Below, one piece after another: positions 32,639 through 43,366 of a stretch of DNA of 64,000 bases. Position 1 is the first letter of the stretch. Each line of letters begins with the position of its first letter. A model generated the notes under the pieces. It searched no databases and was not told the origin of the DNA. It saw nothing but the letters and a program-made list of their open reading frames with translations. Source of the stretch: Pseudomonas sp. C1C7 (GTDB lineage Bacteria; Pseudomonadota; Gammaproteobacteria; Pseudomonadales; Pseudomonadaceae); NCBI RefSeq assembly GCF_013359595.1, contig NZ_JABFMP010000004.1, positions 124,001-188,000 on the forward strand, in the 5' to 3' direction. The translations under genes were made by a program, and so were the position numbers.

Positions 32639-34744
32639 TTACAGAGTGAGTGTCAGGCTGACGGTGAAATTGCGCGGCTCGCCGGGGTTGACCCAGTAGT
32701 TGCTGTACGAGCGCTCGAAGTACTTCTCGTCGAATACGTTGTTCAGGTTCAGGCCGACCTTGAGGTTGTCCGTGGCCTGGTAATGAGCGAGCAGGTCGAC
32801 GGTGTGATAGGCCGGCAATTCGAAGTCGCCGCCGGCCTCGCCCGAGCGATCGCCAACGTAAGTGAACGCCGCCCCGACATCCGAGCCGCGCCAGCGCCCG
32901 TCCTGAAATTCATAAACCCCCAGCAGGCTGCCGCTGCGTTTGGCCACGCCGAGAATCCGGCTGCCTGTGGGAATGACCGAGTCACCCTGGGTGACCTCGG
33001 CGTCGATGTAGGCGAACGCGCCGATCACCCTCAGCGCATCACTGATTTGTCCGGCGATTTGCAGGTCGAAACCGCGGCTGCGCGCCTTGCCCATGGCACG
33101 GCTGGTGTCGGTGGCCGGATCGAGTGCGAGGACGTTTTCCTTCTCGATGTGAAAGGCGGCCAGGGTGCTGCTCAAGCGCTCGTCGAACAGCTCGCTCTTG
33201 ATGCCGATTTCATAGCCGACGCCTTCTTCCGGGTCGAAGGATTTGCCGGCGGCGTCCAGGCCGTTGTTCGGTCTGAACGAGGTGGAGGCGTTGGCGAACA
33301 GGCCGACGTCGGGCGTCAGTTGATAGAGCAGGCCGGCGCGCTGGGTGAGGGCGTCGTGACGCTGATGGCTGCTGGCGCCGCGGGTGTGATCGTCGATGCG
33401 CTGCTCGAACTGTTCGATGCGCGCACCGAGCATGCCCCGCAGTTTGTCGGTGAAGATGATCTGGTCCTGCAGGTTCAGCGCGCGGCTTTCGACGTGTTCG
33501 AAAAAGTCAGTTCCGGAACGTGCGCCATCGGGTTTCGGCTGGCCGTAGACCGGCTGATAAATGTCGATGGCGTAGGGGGCGCCGGCAATGGTCGTGACCC
33601 GTTCGTCCTTGCGGTAGCTTTCGTACTCGCTGCCGATCAGCAGTTCGTGTTGCCAGCTGCCAAGGTCGAAGAAGCCGCGCAGTTCAAGCTGGGTGATGCT
33701 GTCGTGCCAGTTGTTGTCGCGCTCGCGATAGCGACGGTTGACGGTGTGGTCATCGGCATTCAGCGCGCGCTGTTCGGAGGCGAATCCCCAGAGCCGGCCT
33801 TCCTTGTAGTGACTGGCCAGACGCAATTGCCAAAGGTCGTTGAGCTGGTGTTCGACGGCGGCCTGAAGTTGATTGTTGTGGTTGTCGATGTCGCCGTCAT
33901 CGGGCTCGCCGAGGAAAGTCGAGCGGGAGACGCTGCTCCATTTGTTATTCGGAGCAACGATGCCGCGATCAAAGGTCGAGCTGTGCCGGACGAATTCGCT
34001 CTGCACCAGCAGGTGGGTGTCGGGATTGAGCTGCCAGCTGAACGAAGGCGCGACGAACACCCGCTGACTGTCGACGTGATCGCGGAAGCTGTGGTTGTCC
34101 TCCACGGCCAGATTGACCCGGGACAGGACATCGCCATGCTCATCCAGCGGCGTGTTGACGTCCACTGCCGTGCGATAGCGATCCCAACTGCCGGCGCTGG
34201 TTTGCAGGGTGGTGAAGGCTTCGGGTTGAGGGGTTTTAGTGACGATGTTCACCGTGCCGCCCGGATCGCCTCGGCCGTAGAGACTGGCGGCGGGGCCCTT
34301 GAGCACTTCGATGCGTTCGATATTGGCCACGTCCGGCGTGCTCGGGTAACCGCGATTGGCGCTGAAGCCGTCCTTGTAGAACTCCGAGGTGGTGAAGCCG
34401 CGCACGCTGTATTCGTAAAGGGTCAGGCCACCGAAGTTGTTCTGCTTGGATACGCCGCCGGCAAAGTCCAGTGCGCGCTCGACGCTGGTGCTGCCCAGGT
34501 CGTTGAGCACGCTGACGGGAACCACACTGATCGATTGCGGGATGTCGCGAATGGCGGTGTCGGTCTTGGTCGCGGTCGAAGAGCGGGTGGCGCGATAGCC
34601 ATCGACGGGGCCGGTGGGGGACTGATAGTCGGAAGTGACGCTGATGGCGTCCAGTTCCAGGGGGCGGGGTTCTTCGGCGAAGACCGGATTTCCCAGCAGG
34701 CCGAAGGCGAAACCGGCGAGGGAGGCCTTTGTTCGAGACGACAT
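32639..34744 (-). CDS. TonB-dependent outer-membrane receptor (siderophore-receptor type)
   Basis: 701 residues: signal peptide (ASLAGFAFGLLGNPVFA), TonB-box-like LDAISVTSDY, a plug domain (DIPQSISVVPVSVLNDLG; VLKGPAASLYGRGDPGGTVNIVTK) and a 22-strand barrel ending VNPGEPRNFTVSLTLTL with a terminal Leu rather than Phe. Homology is to ferrisiderophore receptors such as the FpvA/FhuA group, but pairing with DUF4198 suggests another metal complex is possible. The ATG at 34742-34744 lies inside a long dyad (34741-34787) that is probably regulatory. No sigma/anti-sigma pair is adjacent, and there is no N-terminal signalling domain. Confidence 0.88.
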   Translation of the reverse strand: MSSRTKASLAGFAFGLLGNPVFAEEPRPLELDAISVTSDYQSPTGPVDGYRATRSSTATKTDTAIRDIPQSISVVPVSVLNDLGSTSVERALDFAGGVSKQNNFGGLTLYEYSVRGFTTSEFYKDGFSANRGYPSTPDVANIERIEVLKGPAASLYGRGDPGGTVNIVTKTPQPEAFTTLQTSAGSWDRYRTAVDVNTPLDEHGDVLSRVNLAVEDNHSFRDHVDSQRVFVAPSFSWQLNPDTHLLVQSEFVRHSSTFDRGIVAPNNKWSSVSRSTFLGEPDDGDIDNHNNQLQAAVEHQLNDLWQLRLASHYKEGRLWGFASEQRALNADDHTVNRRYRERDNNWHDSITQLELRGFFDLGSWQHELLIGSEYESYRKDERVTTIAGAPYAIDIYQPVYGQPKPDGARSGTDFFEHVESRALNLQDQIIFTDKLRGMLGARIEQFEQRIDDHTRGASSHQRHDALTQRAGLLYQLTPDVGLFANASTSFRPNNGLDAAGKSFDPEEGVGYEIGIKSELFDERLSSTLAAFHIEKENVLALDPATDTSRAMGKARSRGFDLQIAGQISDALRVIGAFAYIDAEVTQGDSVIPTGSRILGVAKRSGSLLGVYEFQDGRWRGSDVGAAFTYVGDRSGEAGGDFELPAYHTVDLLAHYQATDNLKVGLNLNNVFDEKYFERSYSNYWVNPGEPRNFTVSLTLTL

Positions 34745-34787
34745 GTTATGTTGTTCCAATTTCAAGAGTTGAAACAATATAACATGT
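34741..34787. promoter_or_regulatory. 19-base-arm dyad over the receptor start codon
   Basis: Arms at 34741-34759 and 34769-34787 are complementary at 17 of 19 positions around a nine-base spacer. The receptor ATG lies in one arm; the other contains TTATATT on the coding strand, a possible -10. GTTATA half-sites recall Zur operators, but the full Zur consensus is not met. It could be a DNA operator or an RNA hairpin masking the start. Confidence 0.65.
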
Positions 34788-34831
34788 CTAATGAGAATGT
34801 CTGCCAATCACCCGAGATTCTCGGGTCAGGC

Positions 34832-35992
<1,161 letters not shown>

Positions 35993-36095
35993 TAAGCACG
36001 TCCTGAGAGAGTTGCAGGCGGTAAGAGACCGCTCATAATGTCGCGCATTATACGAGGCCGCGCGTGCCTCTGAACGGGATATTTAGGAGTCTTTT

Positions 36096-36854
36096 ATGGC
36101 CGTCGCCCTGAGCACACTCGTCGAAGAAGCCGACCGTTACCTCAACGCTGCAAGGATCGCCGATTACTGCCCCAACGGCCTGCAGGTCGAGGGCCGGCCG
36201 CAGGTGATGCGCATCGTCAGCGGGGTCACCGCCAGCCAGGCGTTGCTCGATGCCGCCGTGGAGGCCAATGCCGATCTGGTGCTGGTGCACCATGGCTATT
36301 TCTGGAAGGGCGAGAACCCGTGCATCACCGGCATGAAACAGCGCCGCTTGAAGACGTTGCTCAAGCACGACATCAGCCTGCTGGCGTACCACCTGCCGTT
36401 GGACCTGCACCCTGAGGTCGGCAACAACGTGCAGCTGGCGCGTCAGCTCGACATCACCGTCGAGGGGCCATTGGATCCCGATAACCTCAAGGTCGTCGGC
36501 CTGGTGGGATCGCTCAACGAGCCGGCCACGCCCCGGGATTTCGCCCGCCGTGTGCAGGAAGTCATGGGCCGTGAGCCGCTGGTCATCGAGGGCAGTTCGA
36601 TGATCCGGCGCGTCGGCTGGTGCACCGGTGGCGGCCAGGGCTACATCGATCAGGCGGTTCTTGCCGGTGTCGATCTGTACCTCAGCGGTGAAGCCTCGGA
36701 GCAGACTTTCCACAGCGCCCGGGAAAACGACATCAGCTTCATCGCCGCCGGTCACCACGCCACCGAGCGCTATGGCGTCCAGGCGCTGGGCGATTACCTG
36801 GCGCGACGCTTTGCTCTCGAGCACATCTTCATCGATTGCCCGAACCCGATCTGA
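36096..36854 (+). CDS. Nif3-like dinuclear metal centre protein (YbgI family)
   Basis: 252 residues with the conserved metal-binding pattern of the Nif3/YbgI family: LVHHGYFWKGE, AYHLPLDLHPEVGNN, and the C-terminal FIAAGHHATERYGVQALGDYLA. Some members are annotated GTP cyclohydrolase 1 type 2; the true role of this branch is unsettled. TTAGGAG lies just before the ATG. Divergent from algW, as in PAO1. Confidence 0.9.
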   Translation: MAVALSTLVEEADRYLNAARIADYCPNGLQVEGRPQVMRIVSGVTASQALLDAAVEANADLVLVHHGYFWKGENPCITGMKQRRLKTLLKHDISLLAYHLPLDLHPEVGNNVQLARQLDITVEGPLDPDNLKVVGLVGSLNEPATPRDFARRVQEVMGREPLVIEGSSMIRRVGWCTGGGQGYIDQAVLAGVDLYLSGEASEQTFHSARENDISFIAAGHHATERYGVQALGDYLARRFALEHIFIDCPNPI

Positions 36855-36885
36855 CATCGCTCCTACAGAGGACCCCAAACGCAGG

Positions 36886-36903
36886 GGCATATTCATATGC
36901 CCT
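36886..36903 (+). other. Short palindrome GGGCATAT/ATATGCCC upstream of cysD
   Basis: Eight-base perfect arms with two bases between, then TTT. It may be a weak terminator for the Nif3-like gene. Confidence 0.4.
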
Positions 36904-37005
36904 TTCGATCTAGCCCGCGCCCTGATTAGAAGCGGGACGCTGTGCTAGGATCGCCCCTCGAACACGGCCCGCTGGCCGTTCATAAGAAAGTTTTCGTGAG
37001 TAGCC

Positions 37006-37923
37006 ATGGTCGACAAACTGACGCATCTGAAACAGCTGGAGGCGGAAAGCATCCACATCATCCGCGAGGTGGCCGCCGAGTTCGACAACCCGGTGATGCT
37101 GTACTCCATCGGTAAAGACTCCGCCGTGATGCTGCACCTGGCACGCAAGGCATTCTTCCCCGGCAAGCTGCCGTTTCCGGTGATGCACGTCGACACCCGC
37201 TGGAAATTCCAGGAGATGTACGCCTTCCGCGACAAGATGGTGGCGGATCTGGGCCTGGACCTGATCACCCACATCAACCCTGATGGCGTGGCGCAGAACA
37301 TCAACCCGTTCACCCACGGCAGTGCCAAGCACACCGACATCATGAAGACCGAAGGCCTGAAGCAGGCGTTGGACAAGCATGGCTTCGACGCCGCCTTCGG
37401 TGGTGCGCGTCGCGATGAAGAGAAATCCCGCGCCAAGGAGCGTGTGTACTCGTTCCGCGACAGCAAGCACCGCTGGGACCCGAAAAACCAGCGTCCGGAG
37501 TTGTGGAACGTCTACAACGGCAAGGTCAACAAGGGCGAGTCGATTCGCGTATTCCCGCTGTCGAACTGGACCGAGCTGGACATCTGGCAGTACATCTACC
37601 TCGAAGGCATCCCGATCGTGCCGCTGTACTTCGCCGCCGAGCGTGAAGTGATCGAGAAGAACGGCACCCTGATCATGATCGACGACGAGCGCATCCTCGA
37701 GCACCTGAGCGATGAAGACAAAGCCCGCATCGTCAAAAAGAAAGTGCGTTTCCGTACCCTTGGCTGCTACCCGTTGACGGGCGCGGTGGAGTCCGAGGCC
37801 GAAAGCCTCACGGACATCATTCAGGAAATGCTCCTGACGCGAACTTCCGAGCGCCAGGGCCGTGTCATCGACCACGATGGCGCAGGCTCGATGGAAGACA
37901 AAAAACGTCAAGGTTATTTCTAA
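37006..37923 (+). CDS. cysD: Sulfate adenylyltransferase subunit 2 CysD
   Basis: Catalytic subunit making adenosine 5'-phosphosulfate (APS) from ATP and sulfate. 305 residues with the PP-loop-type motif [18 protein letters not shown] and [16 protein letters not shown]. Followed after nine bases by cysNC, the GTPase/kinase partner. Part of sulfate assimilation, with the sulfate permease-like cysZ at 47116. Confidence 0.97.
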   Translation: MVDKLTHLKQLEAESIHIIREVAAEFDNPVMLYSIGKDSAVMLHLARKAFFPGKLPFPVMHVDTRWKFQEMYAFRDKMVADLGLDLITHINPDGVAQNINPFTHGSAKHTDIMKTEGLKQALDKHGFDAAFGGARRDEEKSRAKERVYSFRDSKHRWDPKNQRPELWNVYNGKVNKGESIRVFPLSNWTELDIWQYIYLEGIPIVPLYFAAEREVIEKNGTLIMIDDERILEHLSDEDKARIVKKKVRFRTLGCYPLTGAVESEAESLTDIIQEMLLTRTSERQGRVIDHDGAGSMEDKKRQGYF

Positions 37924-37932
37924 GGGGCTGTC

Positions 37933-39831
37933 ATGTCGCACGCATCTGATTTGATCAGCGAGGACATCCTCGCCTACCTGGGCCAGCACGAACGTAAAGA
38001 GCTGCTGCGCTTCCTGACCTGCGGTAACGTCGACGACGGCAAGAGCACCCTGATCGGGCGCCTGCTGCACGACTCCAAGATGATCTACGAGGATCACCTG
38101 GAAGCGATCACCCGCGACTCGAAAAAAGTCGGCACCACCGGCGAAGACATCGATCTGGCATTGCTGGTCGACGGCCTGCAGGCCGAGCGTGAGCAGGGCA
38201 TCACCATCGATGTCGCCTACCGCTATTTCTCCACCGCCAAGCGCAAGTTCATCATCGCCGACACCCCGGGCCACGAGCAGTACACCCGCAACATGGCCAC
38301 CGGTGCGTCCACCTGTGACCTGGCGATCATCCTGGTCGACGCCCGCTACGGCGTGCAGACCCAGACCCGTCGCCACAGCTTCATCGCCTCCCTGCTGGGC
38401 ATCAAGCACATCGTCGTCGCCATCAACAAGATGGACCTCAAGGACTTCGACCAGGGCGTGTTCGAGTCGATCAAGGCCGACTACCTGAAGTTCGCCGAAG
38501 GCTTGAAGATGAAGCCGACCAGCATGCACTTCGTGCCGATGTCGGCATTGAAAGGCGACAACGTGGTGAACAAGTCCGAGCGCTCGCCGTGGTACACCGG
38601 CCAGTCGCTGATGGAAATTCTCGAGACTGTGGAAGTGGCGGGCGACCGCAACTTCACCGACATGCGTTTCCCGGTGCAGTACGTCAACCGTCCGAACCTG
38701 AACTTCCGCGGTTTCGCCGGCACCCTGGCCAGCGGCATCGTCAAGAAAGGCGACGAAGTCGTGGTGCTGCCGTCGGGCAAGAGCAGCCGCGTGAAATCCA
38801 TCGTCACCTTCGAAGGTGAGCTGGAGCACGCCGGTCCAGGTCAGGCGGTCACCCTGACCATGGAAGACGAAATCGACATCTCCCGTGGCGACCTGCTGGT
38901 TCACGCCGACAACGTGCCGCCAGTCACCGACAGCTTCGAAGCGATGCTGGTGTGGATGGCTGAAGAGCCGATGCTGCCGGGCAAGAAATACGACATCAAG
39001 CGCGCCACCAGCTACGTGCCGGGCTCCATTGCCAGCATCGTCCACAAGGTCGATGTGAACACCCTGGAAGAAGGTTCGGCCAGTGCGTTGCAGCTGAACG
39101 AAATCGGCAAAGTCAAGATCGCGCTCGATGCGCCGATTGCCCTCGACGGTTACGACAGCAACCGCACCACCGGCGCCTTCATCGTCATCGACCGCCTCAC
39201 CAACGGCACCGTTGGCGCCGGCATGATCGTGGCCCAGCCGGTTGCCCACGGCACCAGCACTCACCACGGTAAACTGGCTCACGTTGCCACCGAGGAACGT
39301 GCACTGCGCTTCGGCCAGCAGCCGGCCACCGTGCTGTTCAGCGGCCTGTCGGGCGCTGGCAAGAGCACCCTGGCTTACGCTGTGGAGCGCAAGCTGTTCG
39401 ACCTTGGTCGTGCGGTGTTCGTACTGGATGGCCAGAACCTGCGTCACGACCTGAACAAGGGTCTGCCGCAGGATCGCGCCGGGCGTACCGAGAACTGGCG
39501 TCGTGCCGCCCACGTGGCGCGTCAGTTCAACGAAGCCGGTTTGCTGACCCTGGCCGCCTTCGTCGCGCCAAGCGCCGAAGGTCGCGAGCAGGCCAAGGAC
39601 CTGATCGGCAAGGATCGTCTGGTGACGGTCTACGTACAGGCCTCGCCAGCCGTCTGCGCCGAGCGTGACCCGCAAGGCCTGTACGCGGCGGCCGGGGATA
39701 ACATCCCGGGCGAATCCTTCCCGTACGACGTGCCGCTGGATGCTGATCTGGTGATCGACACCCAGTCGGTTTCGCTGGAAGAAGGCGTCAAGCAAGTGCT
39801 GGATCTGCTGCGCAAGCGTGGTGCGATCTAA
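37933..39831 (+). CDS. cysNC: Bifunctional sulfate adenylyltransferase GTPase subunit / APS kinase CysNC
   Basis: 632-residue fusion. The N-terminal CysN part (about residues 20-440) is an EF-Tu-like GTPase with G1 [14 protein letters not shown]3 DTPGHEQ and G4 NKMD. The C-terminal CysC APS kinase has its own P-loop [11 protein letters not shown] and makes PAPS from APS. The fusion is common in pseudomonads, while enteric bacteria have separate genes. Confidence 0.97.
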   Translation: MSHASDLISEDILAYLGQHERKELLRFLTCGNVDDGKSTLIGRLLHDSKMIYEDHLEAITRDSKKVGTTGEDIDLALLVDGLQAEREQGITIDVAYRYFSTAKRKFIIADTPGHEQYTRNMATGASTCDLAIILVDARYGVQTQTRRHSFIASLLGIKHIVVAINKMDLKDFDQGVFESIKADYLKFAEGLKMKPTSMHFVPMSALKGDNVVNKSERSPWYTGQSLMEILETVEVAGDRNFTDMRFPVQYVNRPNLNFRGFAGTLASGIVKKGDEVVVLPSGKSSRVKSIVTFEGELEHAGPGQAVTLTMEDEIDISRGDLLVHADNVPPVTDSFEAMLVWMAEEPMLPGKKYDIKRATSYVPGSIASIVHKVDVNTLEEGSASALQLNEIGKVKIALDAPIALDGYDSNRTTGAFIVIDRLTNGTVGAGMIVAQPVAHGTSTHHGKLAHVATEERALRFGQQPATVLFSGLSGAGKSTLAYAVERKLFDLGRAVFVLDGQNLRHDLNKGLPQDRAGRTENWRRAAHVARQFNEAGLLTLAAFVAPSAEGREQAKDLIGKDRLVTVYVQASPAVCAERDPQGLYAAAGDNIPGESFPYDVPLDADLVIDTQSVSLEEGVKQVLDLLRKRGAI

Positions 39832-39870
39832 GCTGAAAGCAGCGGCAAGCTTCTAGCTTCAAGCTGCAGG

Positions 39871-39909
39871 AAAAAGCCCGCGGACAGGTGACTGTCTGCG
39901 GGCTTTTTT
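39871..39909 (+). terminator. Rho-independent terminator after cysNC
   Basis: Stem AGCCCGCGGACAG with its complement (one G-T pair), tetraloop GTGA, A-run before and TTTTTT after. It ends the cysD-cysNC operon. Confidence 0.93.
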
Positions 39910-39926
39910 GTGTCTGTCAGAGGGTC

Positions 39927-40000
39927 AAGGATCGCAGCCTTCGGCAGCTGCTACAGGGGTACGCATTCCAATGCAGGAGCTGCCGAAGGCTGCGATCCTT
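39927..40000. repeat. Inverted REP pair, GATCGCAGCC family
   Basis: Perfect 23-base arms (39927-39949 and 39978-40000) with the AAGGATCGCAGCCTTCGGC core. Lies between convergent cysNC and the acyltransferase gene. Confidence 0.82.
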
Positions 40001-40006
40001 TGATCT

Positions 40007-40909
40007 TTATTTCCCCGGATACTCCCGATGCATCTGCTCCAGCAACGCATCCTTGTCCTGCCACATCTGATTGATCCAGCCTTGGAACTGCATGCGATAC
40101 TCGCCATCCTGGTCGTAGTTCTTGCCGATGAACTGCGGCGGGATCTTCAGCTCTTCGAAGTGCACCACCACATCCTTCACATTCCCGCACAGCAGGTCCC
40201 AGAACCCAGGGCGTCCGGCGGGGTAGTGGATGGTCACGTTGACGATCGATTCCAGCTGCTCGCCCATCGCATCCAGCACAAAGGCAATGCCGCCGGCCTT
40301 GGGTTTGAGCAGGTATTTGAACGGTGATTTCTGCTGGGCATGTTTGCCGTCAGTGAAGCGCGTGCCTTCGACGAAGTTGAAAATCCCGACCGGGTTGTTG
40401 CGGAACTTCGCGCAGGTTTTGCGGGTGGTTTCCAGGTCCTTGCCTTTCTTCTCCGGGTGCTTTTCCAGATAGGCCTTGGAGTAGCGTTTCATGAACGGAA
40501 AGCCCAGCGCCCACCACGCCAGCCCGATCACCGGGACCCAGATCAGCTCCTGCTTGAGAAAGAACTTCAGCGGCTGGATGCGCCGGTTGAGCACGTATTG
40601 CAGCACCAGGATGTCGACCCAGCTCTGGTGGTTGCTGGTGATCAGGTAGGAGTGCTGGTAGTCGAGGCCGTGCAGTCCGCTGATGTGCCAGCGGGTGCGA
40701 CGCACCAGGTTCATCCAGCCTTTGTTGAGGCTGATCCAGGCTTCGTGGGTGTGGCTCATCAGCCAGCCGGCAATGCGCTGGGTGAGGGCGAATGGCAGTG
40801 CCTTGACCAGCGCCACGCAGAACAGAAACGAGCACAGCAGAATCGTGTTCAGGGCCAACAACAGCGAAGCGATTACACCGCGCAGCGGTGCAGGTAGAAA
40901 GTCCAGCAT
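40007..40909 (-). CDS. 1-acyl-glycerol-3-phosphate acyltransferase-like protein (YihG type)
   Basis: 300-residue PlsC-superfamily acyltransferase with an N-terminal membrane segment (GVIASLLLALNTILLCSFLFC). Motif I is NHQSWVDILVLQ (HX4D), motif III is FVEGTRFTDGK. YihG-like members add fatty acids to lysophosphatidic acid or related lipids. Its start abuts the pta stop, so it is likely read with pta. Exact acceptor is unknown. Confidence 0.86.
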   Translation of the reverse strand: MLDFLPAPLRGVIASLLLALNTILLCSFLFCVALVKALPFALTQRIAGWLMSHTHEAWISLNKGWMNLVRRTRWHISGLHGLDYQHSYLITSNHQSWVDILVLQYVLNRRIQPLKFFLKQELIWVPVIGLAWWALGFPFMKRYSKAYLEKHPEKKGKDLETTRKTCAKFRNNPVGIFNFVEGTRFTDGKHAQQKSPFKYLLKPKAGGIAFVLDAMGEQLESIVNVTIHYPAGRPGFWDLLCGNVKDVVVHFEELKIPPQFIGKNYDQDGEYRMQFQGWINQMWQDKDALLEQMHREYPGK

Positions 40910-43009
40910 TTAAACATCCATAGGTCGGTTGGCTGCCTGGATCGCGGTCAAGGCGATGGTGTAGACGATGTCATCGACCTGAGCGCCACGTGGCAAATCG
41001 TTCACCGGTTTGCGCAGGCCTTGCAGCATCGGCCCGAGGCTGACGCAATCGGCGCTGCGCTGCACGGCCTTGTGCGTGGTGTTGCCGGTGTTCAGGTCGG
41101 GGAACACGAACACTGTGGCGCGACCGGCCACCTGACTGTTCGGTGCCAGCTGCCGGGCCACGGTTTCGTTGGCGGCGGCGTCGTATTGCAACGGACCGTC
41201 GATCAGCAGCGAGCGTTGCTGTTCATGGGCGAGCAGCGTCGCTTCACGGACTTTCTCGACCTCTTCGCCCGTGGCCGACTCGCCGCTGGAGTAACTGATC
41301 ATCGCCACCCGTGGCGTGATGCCGAAGGCCGCTGCCGAGTCCGCGCTTTGCAGGGCGATTTCAGCCAGTTCGCTGGCGCTTGGGTGCGGGTTCATCACGC
41401 AGTCGCCGTACACCAGCACCTCTTCGGGGAACAGCATGAAGAACACCGACGACACCAGGGTGCAGCCCGGCGCGGTCTTGATCAGTTGCAGGGCTGGGCG
41501 AATGGTGTTGGCGGTAGAGTGAATGACCCCGGACACCAGACCATCGACTTCATCCAGCGCCAGCATCATGGTGCCGATCACCACCGGGTCTTCCAGTTGC
41601 TGCTCGGCCATCGGCGCGTTGAGGCTCTTGGTTTTGCGCAGGGCAACCATCGGCTCGACATAGCGTTCGCGGATCAGATCCGGATCGAGGATTTCCAGCC
41701 CCGCCGGCAGGTCGATGCCTTGGGCGCGGGCAACCGCTTCGACATCGGCGGGCTTTGCCAGCAACACGCAGCGGGCGATGCCACGGGCCTGGCAGATCGC
41801 TGCGGCCTGCACGGTCAGCGGCTCGCTGCCTTCGGGCAGGACGATGCGCTTGTTGGCACTCTGGGCGCGCTGGATCAGTTGATAGCGGAACACCGCCGGC
41901 GACAGGCGCATTTCCCGTGGCGTGCCGCAGCGCTGATGCAGCCAGTTGGCGTCCAGATAGCCGGCGACGAAATCGGTGATGATCTCCGCACGCTCGCGGT
42001 CGTCGATCGGGATTTCCTTGTTCAGGCCGTTCAACAGGTTGGCGGTGTCGTAGGAACCGGTGCTCACCGACAACACCGGCAGGCCGGCCTGCAGGGCGCC
42101 ACGGCAGAGCTCCATGATGCGCGGATCGGGGAGGGTGTCGCTGGTCAGCAACAGGCCGGCCAGGGGCACGCCGTTGATGGCCGCCAGGCTCACCGCGAGG
42201 ATGATGTCGTCGCGATCGCCGGGGGTCACCACCAGCACGCCGGGCTTTAGCAGGTCCACGGTGTTGCGCATGGTGCGGGCGCAAATGATGGTCTTGGTCA
42301 TGCGCCGGGTTTCATAGTCGCCGGCATTGAGCACCTGGGCGCCCATCAGGTCGGCCACGTCGCGGGTGCGCGGGGCGTTCAGTTCCGGCTGATAGGGAAT
42401 GCAGCCCAGCAGACGGAAGTCGCCACTGCGCAACAGCGGCGAATGTTCCTTCAGGCGCGCGGCGAAGGCGTCCATGCTCTCGTCGGTCTTGACCTTGTTG
42501 AGGATCACGCCGAGGACCTTCGGGTCTTTCGGGCCGCCGAACAATTGCGCCTGCAACTCCACGCGACCGGACAGTTCGGTGAGCACTTCGTTTTCCGGCG
42601 CCGACACCAGAATCACTTCGGCATCCAGGCTCTTGGCCAGGTGCAGGTTGACCCGCGCGGCATAACTGGCGCTGCGGGTCGGCACCATGCCTTCAACGAT
42701 CAGCACGTCCTTGCCGATGGCGGCCTGTTGATAGAGGGTGATGATTTCTTCGAGCAACTCATCGAGCTGACCGTCGCCCAGCATGCGCTCGACGTGGGCG
42801 AGACCCAAAGGCTGTGGCGGCTTCAGGCCGTGGGTGCGCGCTACCAGTTCGGTGGAGCGCTCAGGCCCGGTGTCTCCCGGATGCGGCTGGGCAATCGGTT
42901 TGAAAAAGCCGACCTTGAGGCCGGCGCGTTCCAGCGTGCGTACCAGGCCGAGGCTGATGGACGTCAGACCCACGCCAAAATCGGTGGGTGCGATGAAAAA
43001 AGTTTGCAT
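40910..43009 (-). CDS. pta: Phosphate acetyltransferase Pta
   Basis: Interconverts acetyl-CoA and acetyl phosphate. The product has 699 residues, the long form: an N-terminal AAA-like/BioD region (TFFIAPTDFGVGLTSISLGL), a DRTGG domain around GDRDDIILAVSLAAINGVPLAG, and the C-terminal catalytic domain (RIVLPEGSEPLTVQAA; GDCVMNPHPSASELAEIA). ATG complement is 43007-43009. No ackA gene is beside it, unlike PAO1 where ackA lies between pta and slyD. Confidence 0.95.
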   Translation of the reverse strand: MQTFFIAPTDFGVGLTSISLGLVRTLERAGLKVGFFKPIAQPHPGDTGPERSTELVARTHGLKPPQPLGLAHVERMLGDGQLDELLEEIITLYQQAAIGKDVLIVEGMVPTRSASYAARVNLHLAKSLDAEVILVSAPENEVLTELSGRVELQAQLFGGPKDPKVLGVILNKVKTDESMDAFAARLKEHSPLLRSGDFRLLGCIPYQPELNAPRTRDVADLMGAQVLNAGDYETRRMTKTIICARTMRNTVDLLKPGVLVVTPGDRDDIILAVSLAAINGVPLAGLLLTSDTLPDPRIMELCRGALQAGLPVLSVSTGSYDTANLLNGLNKEIPIDDRERAEIITDFVAGYLDANWLHQRCGTPREMRLSPAVFRYQLIQRAQSANKRIVLPEGSEPLTVQAAAICQARGIARCVLLAKPADVEAVARAQGIDLPAGLEILDPDLIRERYVEPMVALRKTKSLNAPMAEQQLEDPVVIGTMMLALDEVDGLVSGVIHSTANTIRPALQLIKTAPGCTLVSSVFFMLFPEEVLVYGDCVMNPHPSASELAEIALQSADSAAAFGITPRVAMISYSSGESATGEEVEKVREATLLAHEQQRSLLIDGPLQYDAAANETVARQLAPNSQVAGRATVFVFPDLNTGNTTHKAVQRSADCVSLGPMLQGLRKPVNDLPRGAQVDDIVYTIALTAIQAANRPMDV

Positions 43010-43069
43010 GCGGATTCTCTGAAGGAGCATGGCAAGGGTGAAGGCCTTTGGCTGGCCGTCTACCGAAAT

Positions 43070-43366
43070 TCAGTCGCCAAGGTTATCGCTAACCGAACCC
43101 TGTGCGCACCAACCGCAATCAAAGGGTTGGCCTATTTTTTCATCACGCTGCGCAGGATCCATGACCCAGGCGCGCGATTGCCATGGTGGCTGATGGCGCA
43201 GGTGCTGGGTGTGGCCGCAGGAAAGTTCGGCCACCCAGTGCCCGTCCTCGTCCTGATGAAAGCCCGTGATGGTCGCACCCCGTCTGTCCGGGTTGTGTTC
43301 GCTTTCGGGCGATTGCTTCGCTAAACTCGGTCTTTCATTATTCTTTTGCAAAAGGTCTCGCCCCAT
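43070..43366 (-). CDS. DUF3565 family small protein
   Basis: Up to 98 residues from the ATG at 43364-43366. The conserved part is TITGFHQDEDGHWVAELSCGHTQHLRHQPPW and further to FDCGWC, a Cys/His pattern (CGHxxH..CxxC-like) that suggests zinc binding. Function is unknown. The start is doubtful: no ribosome site precedes this ATG, and it overlaps the divergent slyD ATG. The first ~35 residues are low-conservation-looking, so a later start is possible. Confidence 0.75.
   Translation of the reverse strand: MGRDLLQKNNERPSLAKQSPESEHNPDRRGATITGFHQDEDGHWVAELSCGHTQHLRHQPPWQSRAWVMDPAQRDEKIGQPFDCGWCAQGSVSDNLGD

Noticed and set aside
34741..34787. Firm assignment of the dyad as a Zur box
   Set aside because: Only half-sites match GTTATA/TATAAC; the continuous palindrome consensus is missing, so it is left as an unknown operator or RNA hairpin.
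36910..39795. 961-codon frame on the minus strand across cysD and cysNC
   Set aside because: Antisense shadow of two certain genes with intact P-loop and GTPase motifs.
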